Shown piece after piece: positions 23,988 through 37,000 of a stretch of DNA of 64,000 nucleotides. Each line of letters opens with the position of its first letter. Position 1 is the first letter of the stretch. Made by a program: the position numbers and the translations under genes. The stretch comes from Pterobdella sp. o SKG-2022 (taxonomy: Eukaryota > Annelida > Clitellata > Hirudinida > Piscicolidae). The notes beneath the pieces were generated by a model. The model saw nothing but the letters and a program-made list of their open reading frames with translations. It searched no databases and had not been told where the DNA came from. Location of the stretch: the NCBI GenBank assembly GCA_964035795.1, contig OZ038326.1, positions 3,813,259 to 3,877,258 on the forward strand, given 5' to 3'.

Positions 23988-25700
23988 ATGGCGACTGATT
24001 ATGTAATCATAGACCACATTCTCAATTGGTTTCTCATCACCCCACTAGTAGTATGCTTCTGGACCGGTTCATACCTTCTACAAGACCTTTTACTCTTCAA
24101 CCTTTTCAACTCCAAATTCATAGGAACAGTTTTTGTGCTCCTATTTGGCATTTCAGTAGAGTTCATAATCATATACTACCAGAATGAAATACACGAATTC
24201 GCTAAAAGACTCAGTTCCTTTCAATTTGTCGTCTTCACTCGTGCTTATAACTACACTGTAGCATCAGCAAACATAGCCCATTACAGAGGCGTCCAAGAGA
24301 TCTACGATGCATTGTGTACGGCGGATAACTATGAATACGCTGTGCAGACCACAGTGACTGCTGTGATCTTGTTATGGGGGATAAGAGCCAGCAGAAACAT
24401 CACTGGCGCTCCGTTCGATTTGAGTCTAGACACCAACCATAATGACTGGTTCAAGTCTTCCACTTTGTACGCTACTGAGGTGAGTAGGGATCTTAAATTT
24501 TATCATTAATAAGTATAGAAATGAACGTATTGTAATGAAATTTGAAATTTGAGAATGTAGTCGTTTTGTGAAACTTTCAAACAGACTTTTACTTATAAAT
24601 CAATTAAAACAATATGAAACAACTATCAAATCAAAAATTAACATAAACATTACAACAGGCAAGCGGCCAACTCAAGCATCTGGGTGATGTTCTTTTTACA
24701 GTTTTAATGGTCGGCACATTATCCCCTCTACATTGGATCACTCTCGGTTATGTGTATGATCTCACCATATTCCCCAGCAACTTTTTCTTGGCTGCCAGTG
24801 TTTCTCTCGTTGTAGGATATGGTATTGTAGCCACGTTCAGTTACTTCCAGTATAACGTACAAGACTGGTCCAAGTTTTACGACACTAATAATAGGTGGGT
24901 GTTGTGTGGGGGTTTTGGTGGTTTACGAGTTTTAAAGGTTTTTATCGTTATAAAAAACTATATTTTTAAAAATTGATCTTTTCACTAGGTATTGATTGAT
25001 CTGTGAATTTTATAAATGTCACTGATTCGAATAGAATTATTCGACAAAAGTCCTGATTTCAAATAAAAGTTTTAGAATATGAATAAACTTTTTTATTTTA
25101 TATCAGCATCCGTATTTCCACTAATTTTAAACTAAGCGTAACACGCCACTTCAATTCCTAAAAGTGCATACCTATATAATCCTATAAATAAAATTATGAG
25201 CAAAATTGTTTATAAGATTACACATAACATTGTATATTTTTACTTTGTTTATAACGTTGTAACTAACATTCTATCAAAGAATATATACAATTGAGACATA
25301 AAAATCACTATACATAACAAAACGACCCGTCATTAAAACATAATTATCATTCCACCGTGCAAATAGGTGGATATTCAAGACACTTCTAGAAGATATATTT
25401 ATTTGGGGAGCTACTGCAGGGGTGATTCTTTCTTGGAAAGGCTGGGGAATGTTTTTTGCGGTGGTGAGTGAGGAGTACTCAACGTCTATACTCGGGTTCG
25501 ATACCACAGCTCTTGGATTGACATTTGTACCGTTTGTTATCTTGTGTCTTCTACACGTGTCTGGGTGCTTGGTGGTAAAAGGAGCAGAAATGGACGGGTC
25601 TAGTTATGGAGGGGAGGGCATTAGTTTTTCTCGTTCGTATGTTAAAGAGATTTCGGAGTGGTGGTATAGTAGTTCTCAAGTCAAGAAAAAAAATGAGTGA
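23988..25700 (+). CDS. Multipass membrane protein, probable Fuseless family, three exons
   Basis: The exons are 23988-24479, 24659-24894 and 25367-25700, joined in phases 0 and 2 through gtgagt and gtgggt donors, giving 353 residues. The ATG at 23988 starts MATDYVIIDHILNWF. Hydrophobic segments are spread over the whole chain (PLVVCFWTGSYLLQDLLLF, FIGTVFVLLFGISVEFIII, AVQTTVTAVILLWGI, then several in exons 2 and 3), consistent with about eight membrane spans. The two halves look like a repeat: CFWTGSYLLQDLL in the first and the GVILSWKGWGMFF region in the second follow the same F/W-x-G-x-W/Y pattern. That two-repeat, eight-span layout is what I know of Fuseless, a presynaptic protein of Drosophila needed for calcium-channel clustering. 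The assignment rests on pattern memory, so another multipass family remains possible. No signal peptide is evident. Confidence 0.72.
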
Positions 25701-26535
25701 TTTTGTTTATATTTTTTGTTACTCATTTCTTCTGTTTGTTTCAAACATTATCTACCGCAAGGTTTTTTCCTATTGCAAAAATAATCGAGAGTTACTTCAT
25801 CTATTGGAAAGTTATTTACGTCTTAGATTCAAGCTGCTTTCTGTAGAGATAAAAAATAAAATGAATATTTAAGTTACTTGAAATAAATTTTAAAATTTTC
25901 AAAAAAAGTTTGATATCTTGTTGATAAACTCGAGTTTGCACATAATTCTATTTAACATACCGATACGGTTCAGTCGAGAAGATGCACTTTGTATTCAAGT
26001 TTCAGCAGTGAATGTAATTGGATTTGCTAGCTCTCCAAGGTTATCAATAATTCGTTTGAAATTTTGTTTGGTATATAAAGAGAAAACGTTAATAAAGATA
26101 TTTCGATTATTCTTCTTAATGTTTCATGAATTCTCATTCAAATAAAAGAATTTTAGATGCATTTTAACTAGCTAAATAAATCAAATATAACTAAAAAATG
26201 TTTTTTGTGAAACTTAGAAATGATTTTTTATCACATTATTCATGAATTCAATTTTTGAAAATTGAAATAAACGTTTCACAAAACTCGTAGCGAAACAATG
26301 AAACATTAAAAGCTGAAATGCATGGTTGAAGAGCTCCAAAGCACACATTAATCTTCTTCATTATTCAATACTTCCTGAAAAGAAAATAATAACCTAGAAA
26401 TACCGTTTGAAATTTGGAGACATTTATTAAGAGTAAGCTTTAATTTTTGATAAGTCCAATCTCATGATACGATTAAAAGCCCAAATGCCATTGAAAAGTT
26501 TCAAAGCTAAAAATAGTCACACATTTATGCTGGCT
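25701..26535. other. Intergenic region between convergent genes
   Basis: A/T-rich 3' flank of the Fuseless-like gene (AATAAA-type signal near 25855) and of the poly-Ser gene. The open frames seen here have no coding character that I can support. Confidence 0.5.
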
Positions 26536-29173
26536 TCACGAGGAGGAGGAGGAGGAGGAGGAGGAGGAGGAGGAGGAGGAGGAAAACGAAGAAAAAGGTG
26601 GAGAATATGGGCTCACTAATGGATTGGTAATAACTTGTTTATTATTGTTGCTATAATTATTTTCAATTTTTGCATCGTTTACTTTAATGTTTTCTGGAAG
26701 CCGAGTGTAATTTGGATTGCCTGGGACGATTTCGTACTTTTTTACATCAATTTTATGGTAATTTTCGCTTCTAGGAGGGCAATTTTTGATATTTTTGTAG
26801 CATTTTTCATCAAATGTTTTGCAATTTTTATATTCGAAATAATCATTTTTATACAAAACATCATTTTTGTATAGTTCAGAGTTGGAGATTTTTTTCTTCG
26901 GAGGGGGTACAAAGTTAAAAAGACAACTTAAATCATTGATTTTTGCTTGAGATAAGTGATTCTGACGGTTTTGAGAAATGTTGGCGGTTTTATGCATAGG
27001 TAGGGGGGGTGGTGGTTGCTTTGGTGGGTTAGATTTGATAAACCACATAGGGTATTCTTTTGTGTCTTTTTCTACGATTTGATCGGTTGGCTGTTTTTGT
27101 ATCGGTAATGTGTGTTGGTTATTTTGAAGAAGATAGCCCGTTTCATCAAGAAGATCATCAAAAGATTTAGATAGCTTCTTATTGTTTTTCAAGTTGTTAT
27201 TCACTGAATCAATAAACTTATCGAGTTTGTTTATTATATCTACTCCACAATCATTTTTCGTTTCATTTTTTTCAAGTTTTTTAGATTTTTTCCCGAAAAT
27301 TTCACTAATTTCTTCATTAACCACAACATTTTCTTTTTCACTCTTTTTCCCACAACCACCAGAACTAATGAGTTTGCCGTTATATTCTCTTAATATGAGA
27401 GTTTCAGAAATGAGGTTATTTATAATAACTTGTTGCAACGTCCACGAAAGAACATTCCTAAGAGACTCGGGAGACACCCTGTTACCACAACAGGGGCAAT
27501 CGAACACTCTGGTGGTTGGCAAGACAGAGCAAGACACCCTGTTGACCTGTCTTCTTATCGGCAGCTGTGGGGTGGAAAAGGGTTTGGTGGAAGCTTTTCC
27601 TCCGTAATATACTTCATTTATGAAAAGGTTTTTGTTGATTGTTTTTATGATCTTTTTGAAATTTTTTTCTTCCTGTTTCTCTTCTAAAATCTTCTCATTT
27701 TTTAGCAAGTCAATTAATTTTTCTGCAAGGAAATCATTGGAGTTGTTTTCGAATGAATCGGCCGTATTTTCATTTAGTAGCAATAATTTTTCAACTAAAT
27801 TATTATTGGCTTTTTTTATCGAATCTAATTTCTCCTCATAATGAACTCGTCTTCTCACCGCCTCATCATCGTTCTCACTAGCCATATTATTCCTCACGCG
27901 TGCGTAGTTTTCTTTTTCAACAGTTTCCGCACTTTCTTTAGATTTAACTTCTTCCTCTTCTTCATCTCCTTCCTTCTCTTCTTTATTTTTTCTAAACGAA
28001 CTCAAATTTTTTTTATCATCGTTGTAGTCACTATAACAACCAGTATCATAATCGTCATCGTCATCGTATCGACCGAAGGTTGTGCTAATGTAATTTAAAG
28101 AACTGACATTTCTGAAGCTGCCGTAAACACTAGCTGACGAATGCTTATCTTTGTGAAGCGTGCTGTTTCCTCGGTTCAAATCACTCATCAGCTGGGAATT
28201 ATAATAGAATGAAGTTTTATCGTTTGTGTTGTATCTTCTTGCTGGAAAGTTGTAGTTGTAGTTTTGAAAGCTAGTTTTATTGGGTCGTTTTTGAAGCTGA
28301 AGTAGTTGTAGAAGTTGTTTCTGGTAGTTGTTCTGTTTTGTGTTGAATTCTTTTGAGTCTGAATACGAGTACAGCGGTTCAATGTTGGCGCAGAAGCACG
28401 AAGAATGGCCCCTCCCATCAAACTGCGAAAAATGCGTGGTCACGTTATGCTTGCATTCCATCATTCTCTGCTTTAAAAAGTTTCGCAACATTCTAATTTA
28501 TATCTATCATCATTAAAAAATTTTTTGCTGTTAAAACTTTCAGATTAAATAATCGTACAACAAATCAAACTCACATTGGGAAAAAAGGAAAGCTGGTTGG
28601 AAATTGGTTGGATGTCTGAAGGTTCTTTGAAAAGACTGTTTGACCTGCATTTGATGTGCTCCATGTCAGGGCTTGATGCTTTTCCATTGCTTTCAAAAAT
28701 GCTGTTTGCTGAATGCGAGCGGGTTTTGAGTTTTTTCTTAAAAAACCAACCGTTTTTGTTCACTTTTTTCTTTTTTTCAGAATCTTTTTTGTTGAACTGT
28801 TGCATCAAGTTCTGCAAATTATTTTCATCTTGTTGACGCGGAGATTTGAACAAATGTCCGAAAATGTTTTTTGGTATGGAATGTGTTGGTGGTTTGGTGA
28901 TGACGATATGTTTTGAGTTTTCCACTCTTTTGTTTTTGCTTGGAGTCTTATCGTTGAAATTAAGATTGGTGTCGAAAGAAGGCACGGAAAAGCCTATTTT
29001 GTTTCTGTTACGTTGTTGTGAAGATTGTTGTTGTCTTCGTTGCTTCAAGATCATCTGTTTTTGTTGCAACCAACTCATATTCATGGTTTTAAGTTTTTCT
29101 GGGTGTACGCCACTCTTCAGAAAATTTTTGGGAGTGATTTTATACTGGTATTTTGAAAGTTTCCCGAAAGAAG
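26536..29173 (-). CDS. Unrecognised protein with CPCCG motif and C-terminal poly-Ser, at least two exons
   Basis: The two exons 29173-28575 and 28467-26536 join in phase 0 (donor gtgagt, acceptor aaagcag), giving ...LSFFPN then RMMECKHNVTTHF. If translation starts at the ATG at 29084 (MNMSWLQQKQ) the protein is 813 residues. However, the frame stays open upstream to an acceptor (aatttccag) at 29173, adding SFGKLSKYQYKITPKNFLKS, so a further 5' exon is likely; I did not find it. Features in order are a Gln/Arg-rich basic start, RGHSSCFCANIEPLY, a Glu-rich acidic tract, a helical region (EEKLDSIKKANNNLVEKLLL), FDCPCCGNRVSPESLRNVLS (a possible metal-binding knuckle), a proline tract (KQPPPPLPMHK), and 15 serines just before the stop. 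I do not recognise the family. The composition suggests a disordered, possibly nuclear or cytoskeletal protein, but that is a guess. Confidence 0.7.
26541..26583. repeat. (AGG)n tract encoding poly-Ser
   Basis: About 14 pure AGG/GGA triplets on the plus strand, read as TCC serine codons on the minus strand, ending immediately before the TGA stop of the minus-strand gene. Confidence 0.95.
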
Positions 29174-32100
29174 CTGGAAATTATCTTAGTAAATTGACAT
29201 TAAGACAAGAAATATTAAACATACTTTGTTCACAGATTCATCTTTTAAGTTAATTAACTACATAAAGTAAAATTTAGAAGAAACATTTTTTGACATTCTA
29301 TTTAAAAACACCTAATTATTTATTCATAAATATAAATTCATTTCGAAAAAAAACCTATTTTAAAATACAGCAAAAAATTTGAACACAACAGAAAATTCTA
29401 TTAAGTACGAAGCTTTTGGTTAACAAAGTAACATTTTCAAGTGTTCTATTCTAAAATTTTTCAAAACACACAGACGTAGGAATTTTTGAATATATATGGA
29501 AAAATCCAAATAATTTGTCTGTTTGATGTTTACAGAAGGTTAATTCAGTAGTTATCCACAGCTGAAGAATAATTGCAGTAACCAGCATGTTTTGTTTGGT
29601 AGGCAGTTCACATAACAAAAACACTGTCGCATCCAAGTGTTGGTTTCAAAGTAGCTATACAAGAATATTTATAGGATGCTATATGGAAGTTGAAATATAT
29701 GAAGTTAGTATTCCCTAAATAAATATGTTTTCAAAACTGTTTTTTTTTGATAATGATATTTTAAACTCGGAAACTATTCTACCAAATCGAACTTCAGAAC
29801 AAAAAGTTTAAATACATTTATTTCGGGAAAAAGGCTGAATTTTCGATAAGCGGAGCAGTATCATGAGACATCCAATATTCATATAACTATTAACTGCCAC
29901 CTCGTCTGGCTCAAATGGTAAAGCATTAGACATGTAAGCAAAAGTATCGGGCTCGAATCCAGGTGGAGCAAAATTTGGTGTATGTCTAACAGTGTTTTTG
30001 GCTATAAATTTGATTTGTAAATTTCTTTTGAGCTTTAAAAGATTAAGCGTTATATAAATTTAAATTTCTTTAACGAATTTTATGTTTTCGAAAGAAATTT
30101 TTTAACACGTTTTTGAAATTTTTTGATCCATAATAAGTGAGTTGCGATCAAACATTTATGAAATTGGCTTTAGTGGTGCTCAAGGCTGATCAAAGCCAGG
30201 GTGGTTTCAGTGGTTTCAAACAAATAAAACTCCCCTCAACAAACACAACACAATCTTCTAATGCTTGAAAAAAAATTAGAATCAAAAATAAAAAATTTTT
30301 ATTTAATATAAAGTTTAAACAGTAGATTCTTTGGTGCGTAATTAAAAAAGATTCTAATTTGCGAAACTGAAAGTTTTAGGTGCGATGCAAAAGTCCGTAG
30401 TTGTGAAAACGTGATAAGTTTCCAACAGTCTTTAAATAATAACACTTTTATATATGAATTTTCATTAAAAAACACATTTTAGAAAAATAAAAAAATAAAT
30501 TTCTAAAAGTTTTCAAATTCAAACGAATTAAAATTTCAAATTTGTGAAGAAGCCATCAGGGATAGTTTTAATTTCAAATGCGCAAATTTGAATATTAAAT
30601 ATAGGCTATATAAGCGGACGCAAAAAGTCTTTATTGCAAAACTCGCGTTAAATGACTGTTTAGGGTATTTTGGATGTTTCCACCAAAAAAAAAAACCTTT
30701 GCCGAGTCGAATTTTTTTTTCTCACGTTTTAATTGAGTTTTTCTTCATTTTAATTTTTTTGTGTAAGATTTCTTGAAGCAAAATCTTCAGACCTCATTAT
30801 GATCTTGCTATTTTATTGTATATTTGAACATTAAGAAATAAAAATTCTGATGATCAATAGAATTTCTCAAAAATTTAACTAACACACTTGATTAAAATTG
30901 CTCAAAACCATAAACTTCAATTAACAACAATAAAATAAATCAAAACATTTTAAAACTGATGAAATAAAACACACTACTGAAATCTATAGCTACAAAGCTT
31001 TTCACTCCACAGGGAAACCACAGTGGACTTCAAAGATCTATTCAAAACTCCACAAACCATTGTTAGACTCTTCAGTACGTTGATGAATGCGTGTCTACAC
31101 TGGTAGAAGCTTAATTAATTGGGAGATTAAGACTGTAATGACTGTGTTTGTTAATAAAGAACCACGATTGGAAACCTTTGCAATCAACATTTTGAGGAGA
31201 TAAAATAAGTCTATATATATCTTCATTTTTATGCATGAGACTATAACAAAAACAACAGAATCTGAACTCCAACGTTGAATAGAAGCCACCCAATACAAAC
31301 AAACCGACAAAAATCACACTAAACATATTTTTAGAAAACACATCGCATCTTTCAACTACTTCACATAAAAAAACACATACCTAGACTAAATCACATCTAT
31401 AGACTTCATCTCATTTCTCACAAACAAACCACCGCATTTTTGACCATAGAATAAACAAACCAAAAAGTACATGTGTTAAAGCCTAGCGTGATTTTGCGCC
31501 ATAATTTGAACGCTTTCAGAACATGCTCAAGCGCTAAACTTTGAATTTATTATCTGTATTTTTTATTTTAATTTTTTATTGATTTTGCTATGATTTTTAT
31601 ATTCTCAACTTATCATTTTTATTGCTCAAGTAATTTTTTATATATATATTTTTTCCATTTTATCAAACATCTACTTTTTTGAACAACAACAAATGGGAAA
31701 ATTATTTATGCAAAATTTTTTATACTGCATTTTAATTATTCGAATATTATTCCTAATTTAATAATTTTAAAAAATTTTTTTTCACTAAAGTGGGAATTTT
31801 TATGTTTATAAACACTAGGCTTATTGGCAAGTAAACTTACATTATCGAAATTATAATCCATGTTATTGCAATATTTGTCTATAAAAATCCCCAAAAAACA
31901 TTACATATTTCAGAATTTCAAAAAAATACCAATAACAATAGTAATAAAAACAATAATGATAATAGTAAAAATAAGCATTAATCTTTTTAATTCTCAGTAG
32001 CCAATCTGTATTGAAAGTGAAATTTTATTTAGCCGCCATTGTTGTCACGTGTCAACTGCTTTTTTATGACTCGTATATTTTTGGTTCATTATTTATGCTT

Positions 32101-34070
32101 TTTTGTTTCTTCTGGTTACACTCACTTCCAAGTGGTCGTAACAAAGGTTTTGCCTAGGTAATAACAATTTGGTCAGTTGGCCATAAAAGGTTTTGGTTGG
32201 GAAATTTATAAATTGTTTAAAAGTAGTTATGCACTATTTATTTTTTCTATGGGTGTTTTTGAATACGTTCGAATTTTTTCATGTGATTTCAAAAGTTGGT
32301 AAGTGATGTTTTTTGTTCTTTTATTATCAAATTCCCCAACATACGGTTGACAATATCGATGAAAAGCCAAATAAAGATAGTCATTATAAACTACTTAAAT
32401 CTTTCTATTGGTTAAAACGTATGAAGTAGCAAAAATATAACATGAACTTAAATTTAATCAAAAATAAAAAAATAGTGTTCAAGTTTATATTTAAATTTGT
32501 GTTTTAATCAGTTTTGTGAAAGTGTTTTATGAAGATTTTCATTTTTTCACCAATAACACTGAACAAAAAAAACTAATTTTTGCTTTTATTTCGTTTTTTA
32601 GAGAATTTTGCACGTTTAAAATTTTTTTTTGTCTTAAGTTCTAATGACTTACACAGTATTAAACAGGAATTTTTGATGAAGAATAATTTTGAATAAAAAA
32701 CACTTTTTTGAGAACTGTGTGTGCTTAGGAATGGAAACTTAGGTAGCTCCGACTGAATATAAAATATTTTTTCCTCTATTTAAAGCTTTTAATAATATCA
32801 ATTCAAATTTTAATAACAGAAAAACCATTGAATAAACTCTTGAAAACTTCAAAGCAAAAAAAACTTCAAATAATAATGAATTGGTTGAAAAAATAAAAAC
32901 TAATGATAATAATGAAGTTAAATTGATAAAAAAACACTGAAAACTAAAAATGGCGGAATATTGAAAATTCTTCGGTTCTCTAACCTTTTGAAGCTCAGTC
33001 CTCAAGCCTCATATAACTAAATTCATGCAGTTCTAATATTATTTTTATTATTATTTTTTATTTAATTTTATTTACTTTTAATAATTGTGCATTTTAAAAT
33101 TTTTGTTTGTTAATTTAGTTGTTTCATTTTATTTATTTTAGAAAATTAAATTTGTAAACATTGATTTTTTCACTTTTGGTTTCAAATTGGTGAAAATATA
33201 ATTTTATTTCTACTTTTTTTGCGATTTCATACAGAAGATTATCGAAAAAAGCTTATTTTAAGTTTCTGTAAAACTTAAAGCTCGAACACCCTTGAATGAA
33301 ATAAAAAATTTTTGTTTAGAAATTTTACTTTCTTGAAAAGTTAAAACTGTTGACGTTTTTAAAGTGTTTCAGGAATTCAAATAATTTTAAATTGTTACTT
33401 CGTACTTGGGAATATCAGACGGAAATATTTTTTCAAAAAACAAAATAATTTCGAAGATACTTTTTATAAAAATAATTTTAAGCTTCACCTTCTCACGTTG
33501 ATCTCAGAACTAAACTTAGATTTGTTTTTCTTGCTTTTTTGTAATTTCTAAACCTAATTCTATATACGATTTCCTAGAAAATTTCCTAAAAAAATGAAAT
33601 CTATCTTCTAAACAATGTAATCAGATAGAAAGAGATTTTATACAGAAGATAATCATGTAGAGAACTACATATGCTGGACGTTGGATACAAACATAATACA
33701 ACATATACTAAAAAATTCTATACAATAAAATTAAATTTTCCGAGAATATTTTTCATAAAACTATTTAATAAAAAATATATTTTCAGCAATATAAATTTAT
33801 TTCATCGGAGATAACTTTCTATATTGGAATATCTATTTATCGTTTGATATTATTTTCAAATGCTTTCAATATTAATTCCAAAGGAATCTTCCGAATTGCA
33901 CATCTTCTGCATCAAATCTACATAATCCAGCAGACTTTGATGTTTTGTCTTTTAACAAGCTCATTTCAATAGCACCATTTACTATACTGCTAAAATATCT
34001 CAATGATATCAAATTCAGTACAAATTAGTGGAAAACTATTGAAATCATTGGTCCCGAGAAGTGACTAGTT
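29174..34070. other. Gene-poor A/T-rich intergenic region
   Basis: Apart from the SINE-like element at 29896-30066, I see only simple A/T-rich DNA. Frames near 30588 and 31095-31341 lack codon character and splice context. The region is the 3' flank of the Kv4 gene and the 5' flank of the poly-Ser gene. Confidence 0.5.
29896..30066 (+). mobile_element. SINE-like element: tRNA-like head plus AAGCGTTATATAAAT tail
   Basis: The head (about 29896-29971) has GCCACCT paired with AGGTGG, an A-box-like TGGCTCAAATGGTAAAGC and a B-box-like GGCTCGAATCC, as in a tRNA gene. About 70 bases later comes TTTGAGCTTTAAAAG, then AAGCGTTATATAAATTT. The same order of head, spacer and tail occurs on the minus strand at 44346-44525. 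This arrangement is typical of tRNA-derived SINEs with a conserved 3' tail. The head would have an anticodon arm with poor pairing, so a working tRNA is unlikely. Confidence 0.6.
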
Positions 34071-37000
34071 TCAATATTGGCGTAGGTTTGTATGCACGGA
34101 CACTGCAGTTGTGAAAGAGAAGGATGAAGTTTGTGGACATGTGTCCATTGAAGTAAAAGATGAATCCATTTCCACATTGCTTGAAATGGCACTTTTTTTA
34201 TCATCTCCCGGTGTCAGTCGACTCGACAGTGTAGAATAACCGCAGTCATATTTCTGACTGACATCGCACGCTTCAGAACTCGCCACGAGTTTTAATTGGG
34301 TGGTGGTTGTTTGGATGGATAAATGTGATGAAAATTCTTTAGACGAAGCTGTTTGTAGGAAGGAAGGTGATTTTGGAAAAATTGCTGATGTTTGTGGTGT
34401 AGGTGGTTCAATGTTGAAGAACGTTGATGGCTCCAGAGGCAAAAATTCTTGTGGAGGTTGGGTGGAAGAAGGCTTGGAAAGTTGCTTTTTTTGTGGTTGA
34501 GTTGCCGGTTCTTTGGATAAAAATTTTTTTTTATCTTTCACAGGAGAGTAAACTGAGAAACAAGTTTTTTGTTGCCATTGGTCCTTTTTATTTTCGACCA
34601 ATTCGTCGTTCTGTAGAGAAACATTCGATTGAAATTATTTTGAAGAAATCTAAAAATAAAATGTTACATAGATGTTAAAAAAATAATCTCGAAACTTCCA
34701 TAAAATTTCGGGAGTCATTTTTTTTATTTGTTGAAAACTTTATGTTTTGCCCAAAGCCTTGCATTCATCTTAATAATTCACTTTCCGATTGGTCGCTTCG
34801 CATCGTGTTTTTCAATTCATCATTTAAACCTCCGACGATAAACACGAATCTAAAATCAAATTTCAAATAAAAAAATTCCAAATTTAAAATAAAATTATAA
34901 AAACATCTACTATCTCGAATCACTCCTTCAAATACAAGGTCAACAGCATATAAAATAGTTTAGAACCTGTTGATCATTGTTAGATCCAGGCTCATTTTCA
35001 TTTGTAGGCTCCACAGTCCCGGAAAAAACCTTCTTCAACACTCCCCTGCAGCACAAAGCTTTGTTTTTTGTATGTTTTCGAGAGTATTTGGTTAGTAAAG
35101 GAACTTCTAAAGGAGAGTTAGCTTTGACGTTTGACGGTGTTGTTACACAAAACACGCGTCTAGAATCTGTTATGTCTTTTCCCTAAGGTTGTTAATTTTT
35201 ATTAGCAATCTAGCCCAATACACCATAAAATCAGTTAATATAACTTCTACTTCCGGAAAGCTTTGTTTTCTTAAATAAACCTTGTTTCTTTCTATATTTT
35301 CTACTTCATATTTCAACAGAACATAATAACATGCATTAACACGCATCATAACGCAAGTTCAGATAGAATATATCAAAGGTCATTCTAGGTCTTTAACAGC
35401 GCTCGACACAACGTAGAAATAACTGAATAAATATAGACCATATTGTAGCTATATATGGACTGTGAAGCATATAAAAAATATAAGATGGCCCGAGACACAA
35501 ATAAAGATGCCATTACAAGTTGGTCCAATTATATTTCTAAACGCAAACTGTTTTTTTAGGAATATTCAAACCAAATTTAATTAGTTTTTGTGGTTTTTCT
35601 TCTCAATATTCATATATATTTATTTTTGAGTTATAGGAAAAATTAATTTAATTCTTAAGTCTATAATTGAATCAACAAAACATGGTTTTATTAAAATATT
35701 ACGAAGCTTTTGCAAACAGCTTGCAATATCAAGCAAGATTCAATTTGGGACCCACCGTTTATTGGCTTCAATTTTATACATCAAATGTAGTTATATATAA
35801 AACAATCAAGATGTGTTCTAAAACTTATATAAAAAATGTATCCTCACTTGTTGTCATGGTCTTAAATTTAAATTTCTTTCTTTAACCATATTTTATTTGT
35901 TCGTTTATCTGTATAGAAATCGGATTACGTTTGTAGGCGTGCAAAGAACGAAAACTCAATTTCCAAACAAAATTCAGCGTTCGTCATCATTTTTGATGTA
36001 AAAGTGTATTTAGAATTTATTAATTTTTTTTTTAAATTTTTCTAAAAAATACAGAAAATTGATTAAATAAGATGGTGATAATGCTCGACCTTCCTTAAGA
36101 CTGATATTCCTGGGTTCTGTGGGTGCGAAGATGGCTGGTCAGGCCAAGCTTCGCCCAGAAATGCCTTGTAACATACATACATGATGAAGTGATATTTTTC
36201 AATTAAAAGTTTTTTAGTAAAAACACTTCATTAAAACGACTTTAACGTAAAAACCTTCGTTGAAAAATTATTAAATTTTTATCCCAAAAGAAAAGTATTT
36301 CACGATTTTTAAACTAATTTATCATTTTTTATCTTTTAAAGCAGCTCAAATTTTTTGACTTGAAACAATGATAAATAACCTTTGTGCACCTTTTGTTTTT
36401 AAAGAAATATACTGCTACTTCTCAAATTTCAAACCATTCAATTGAAATAAACGACTTTTAGAATGCGTGATTCTAAATATTAATTTGAAAGTATTTATTA
36501 GTTTTGAACTTTTGCTATCAACATATTTTATTTCTTTTTTTTTTAAAGAAAAACTTCAAAAATTCGTATGAGCTGAATCGAGTTGGATTTGGAAACAATA
36601 TTGCTTTTTCAAAACTTTGTTCCATCAATGATTTTGCTAGTATTCATAAGCATGAAGGATTTTTTTTAGCTTTTAAAACTATTTAAAGTTTAAAGTATAA
36701 AATTTCATTCTAGTTTTAAAATTATTATCTAGTATTAAATAACATTCATGAAGCATTTCTTCTTGAAACTAACAGATGAAGAAAGAATTTTGAGTTGAAA
36801 TATGTCGAATAAAACTGTTTAAAATGAATGGAAAAAATTTAATAATCCATTGAGAATCATTTTTTTTTGTATAAAAAGATTCCCAATGTTTTTGTATTAG
36901 TATTTATTTACAATAAAAAAAAATAAAACTTGGAATTATTTATTTTATTATCTTAAACTGATGCATTGAAAAAATTGAAATATTTTGATTAAAAATTAAA

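Noticed and set aside
36060..36180. GC-richer patch with CTGATATTCCTGGGTTC and a similar CTAATATTCCTGC near 44980
   Set aside because: Possibly a small dispersed repeat, but the similarity is too short and weak to define a family by eye.
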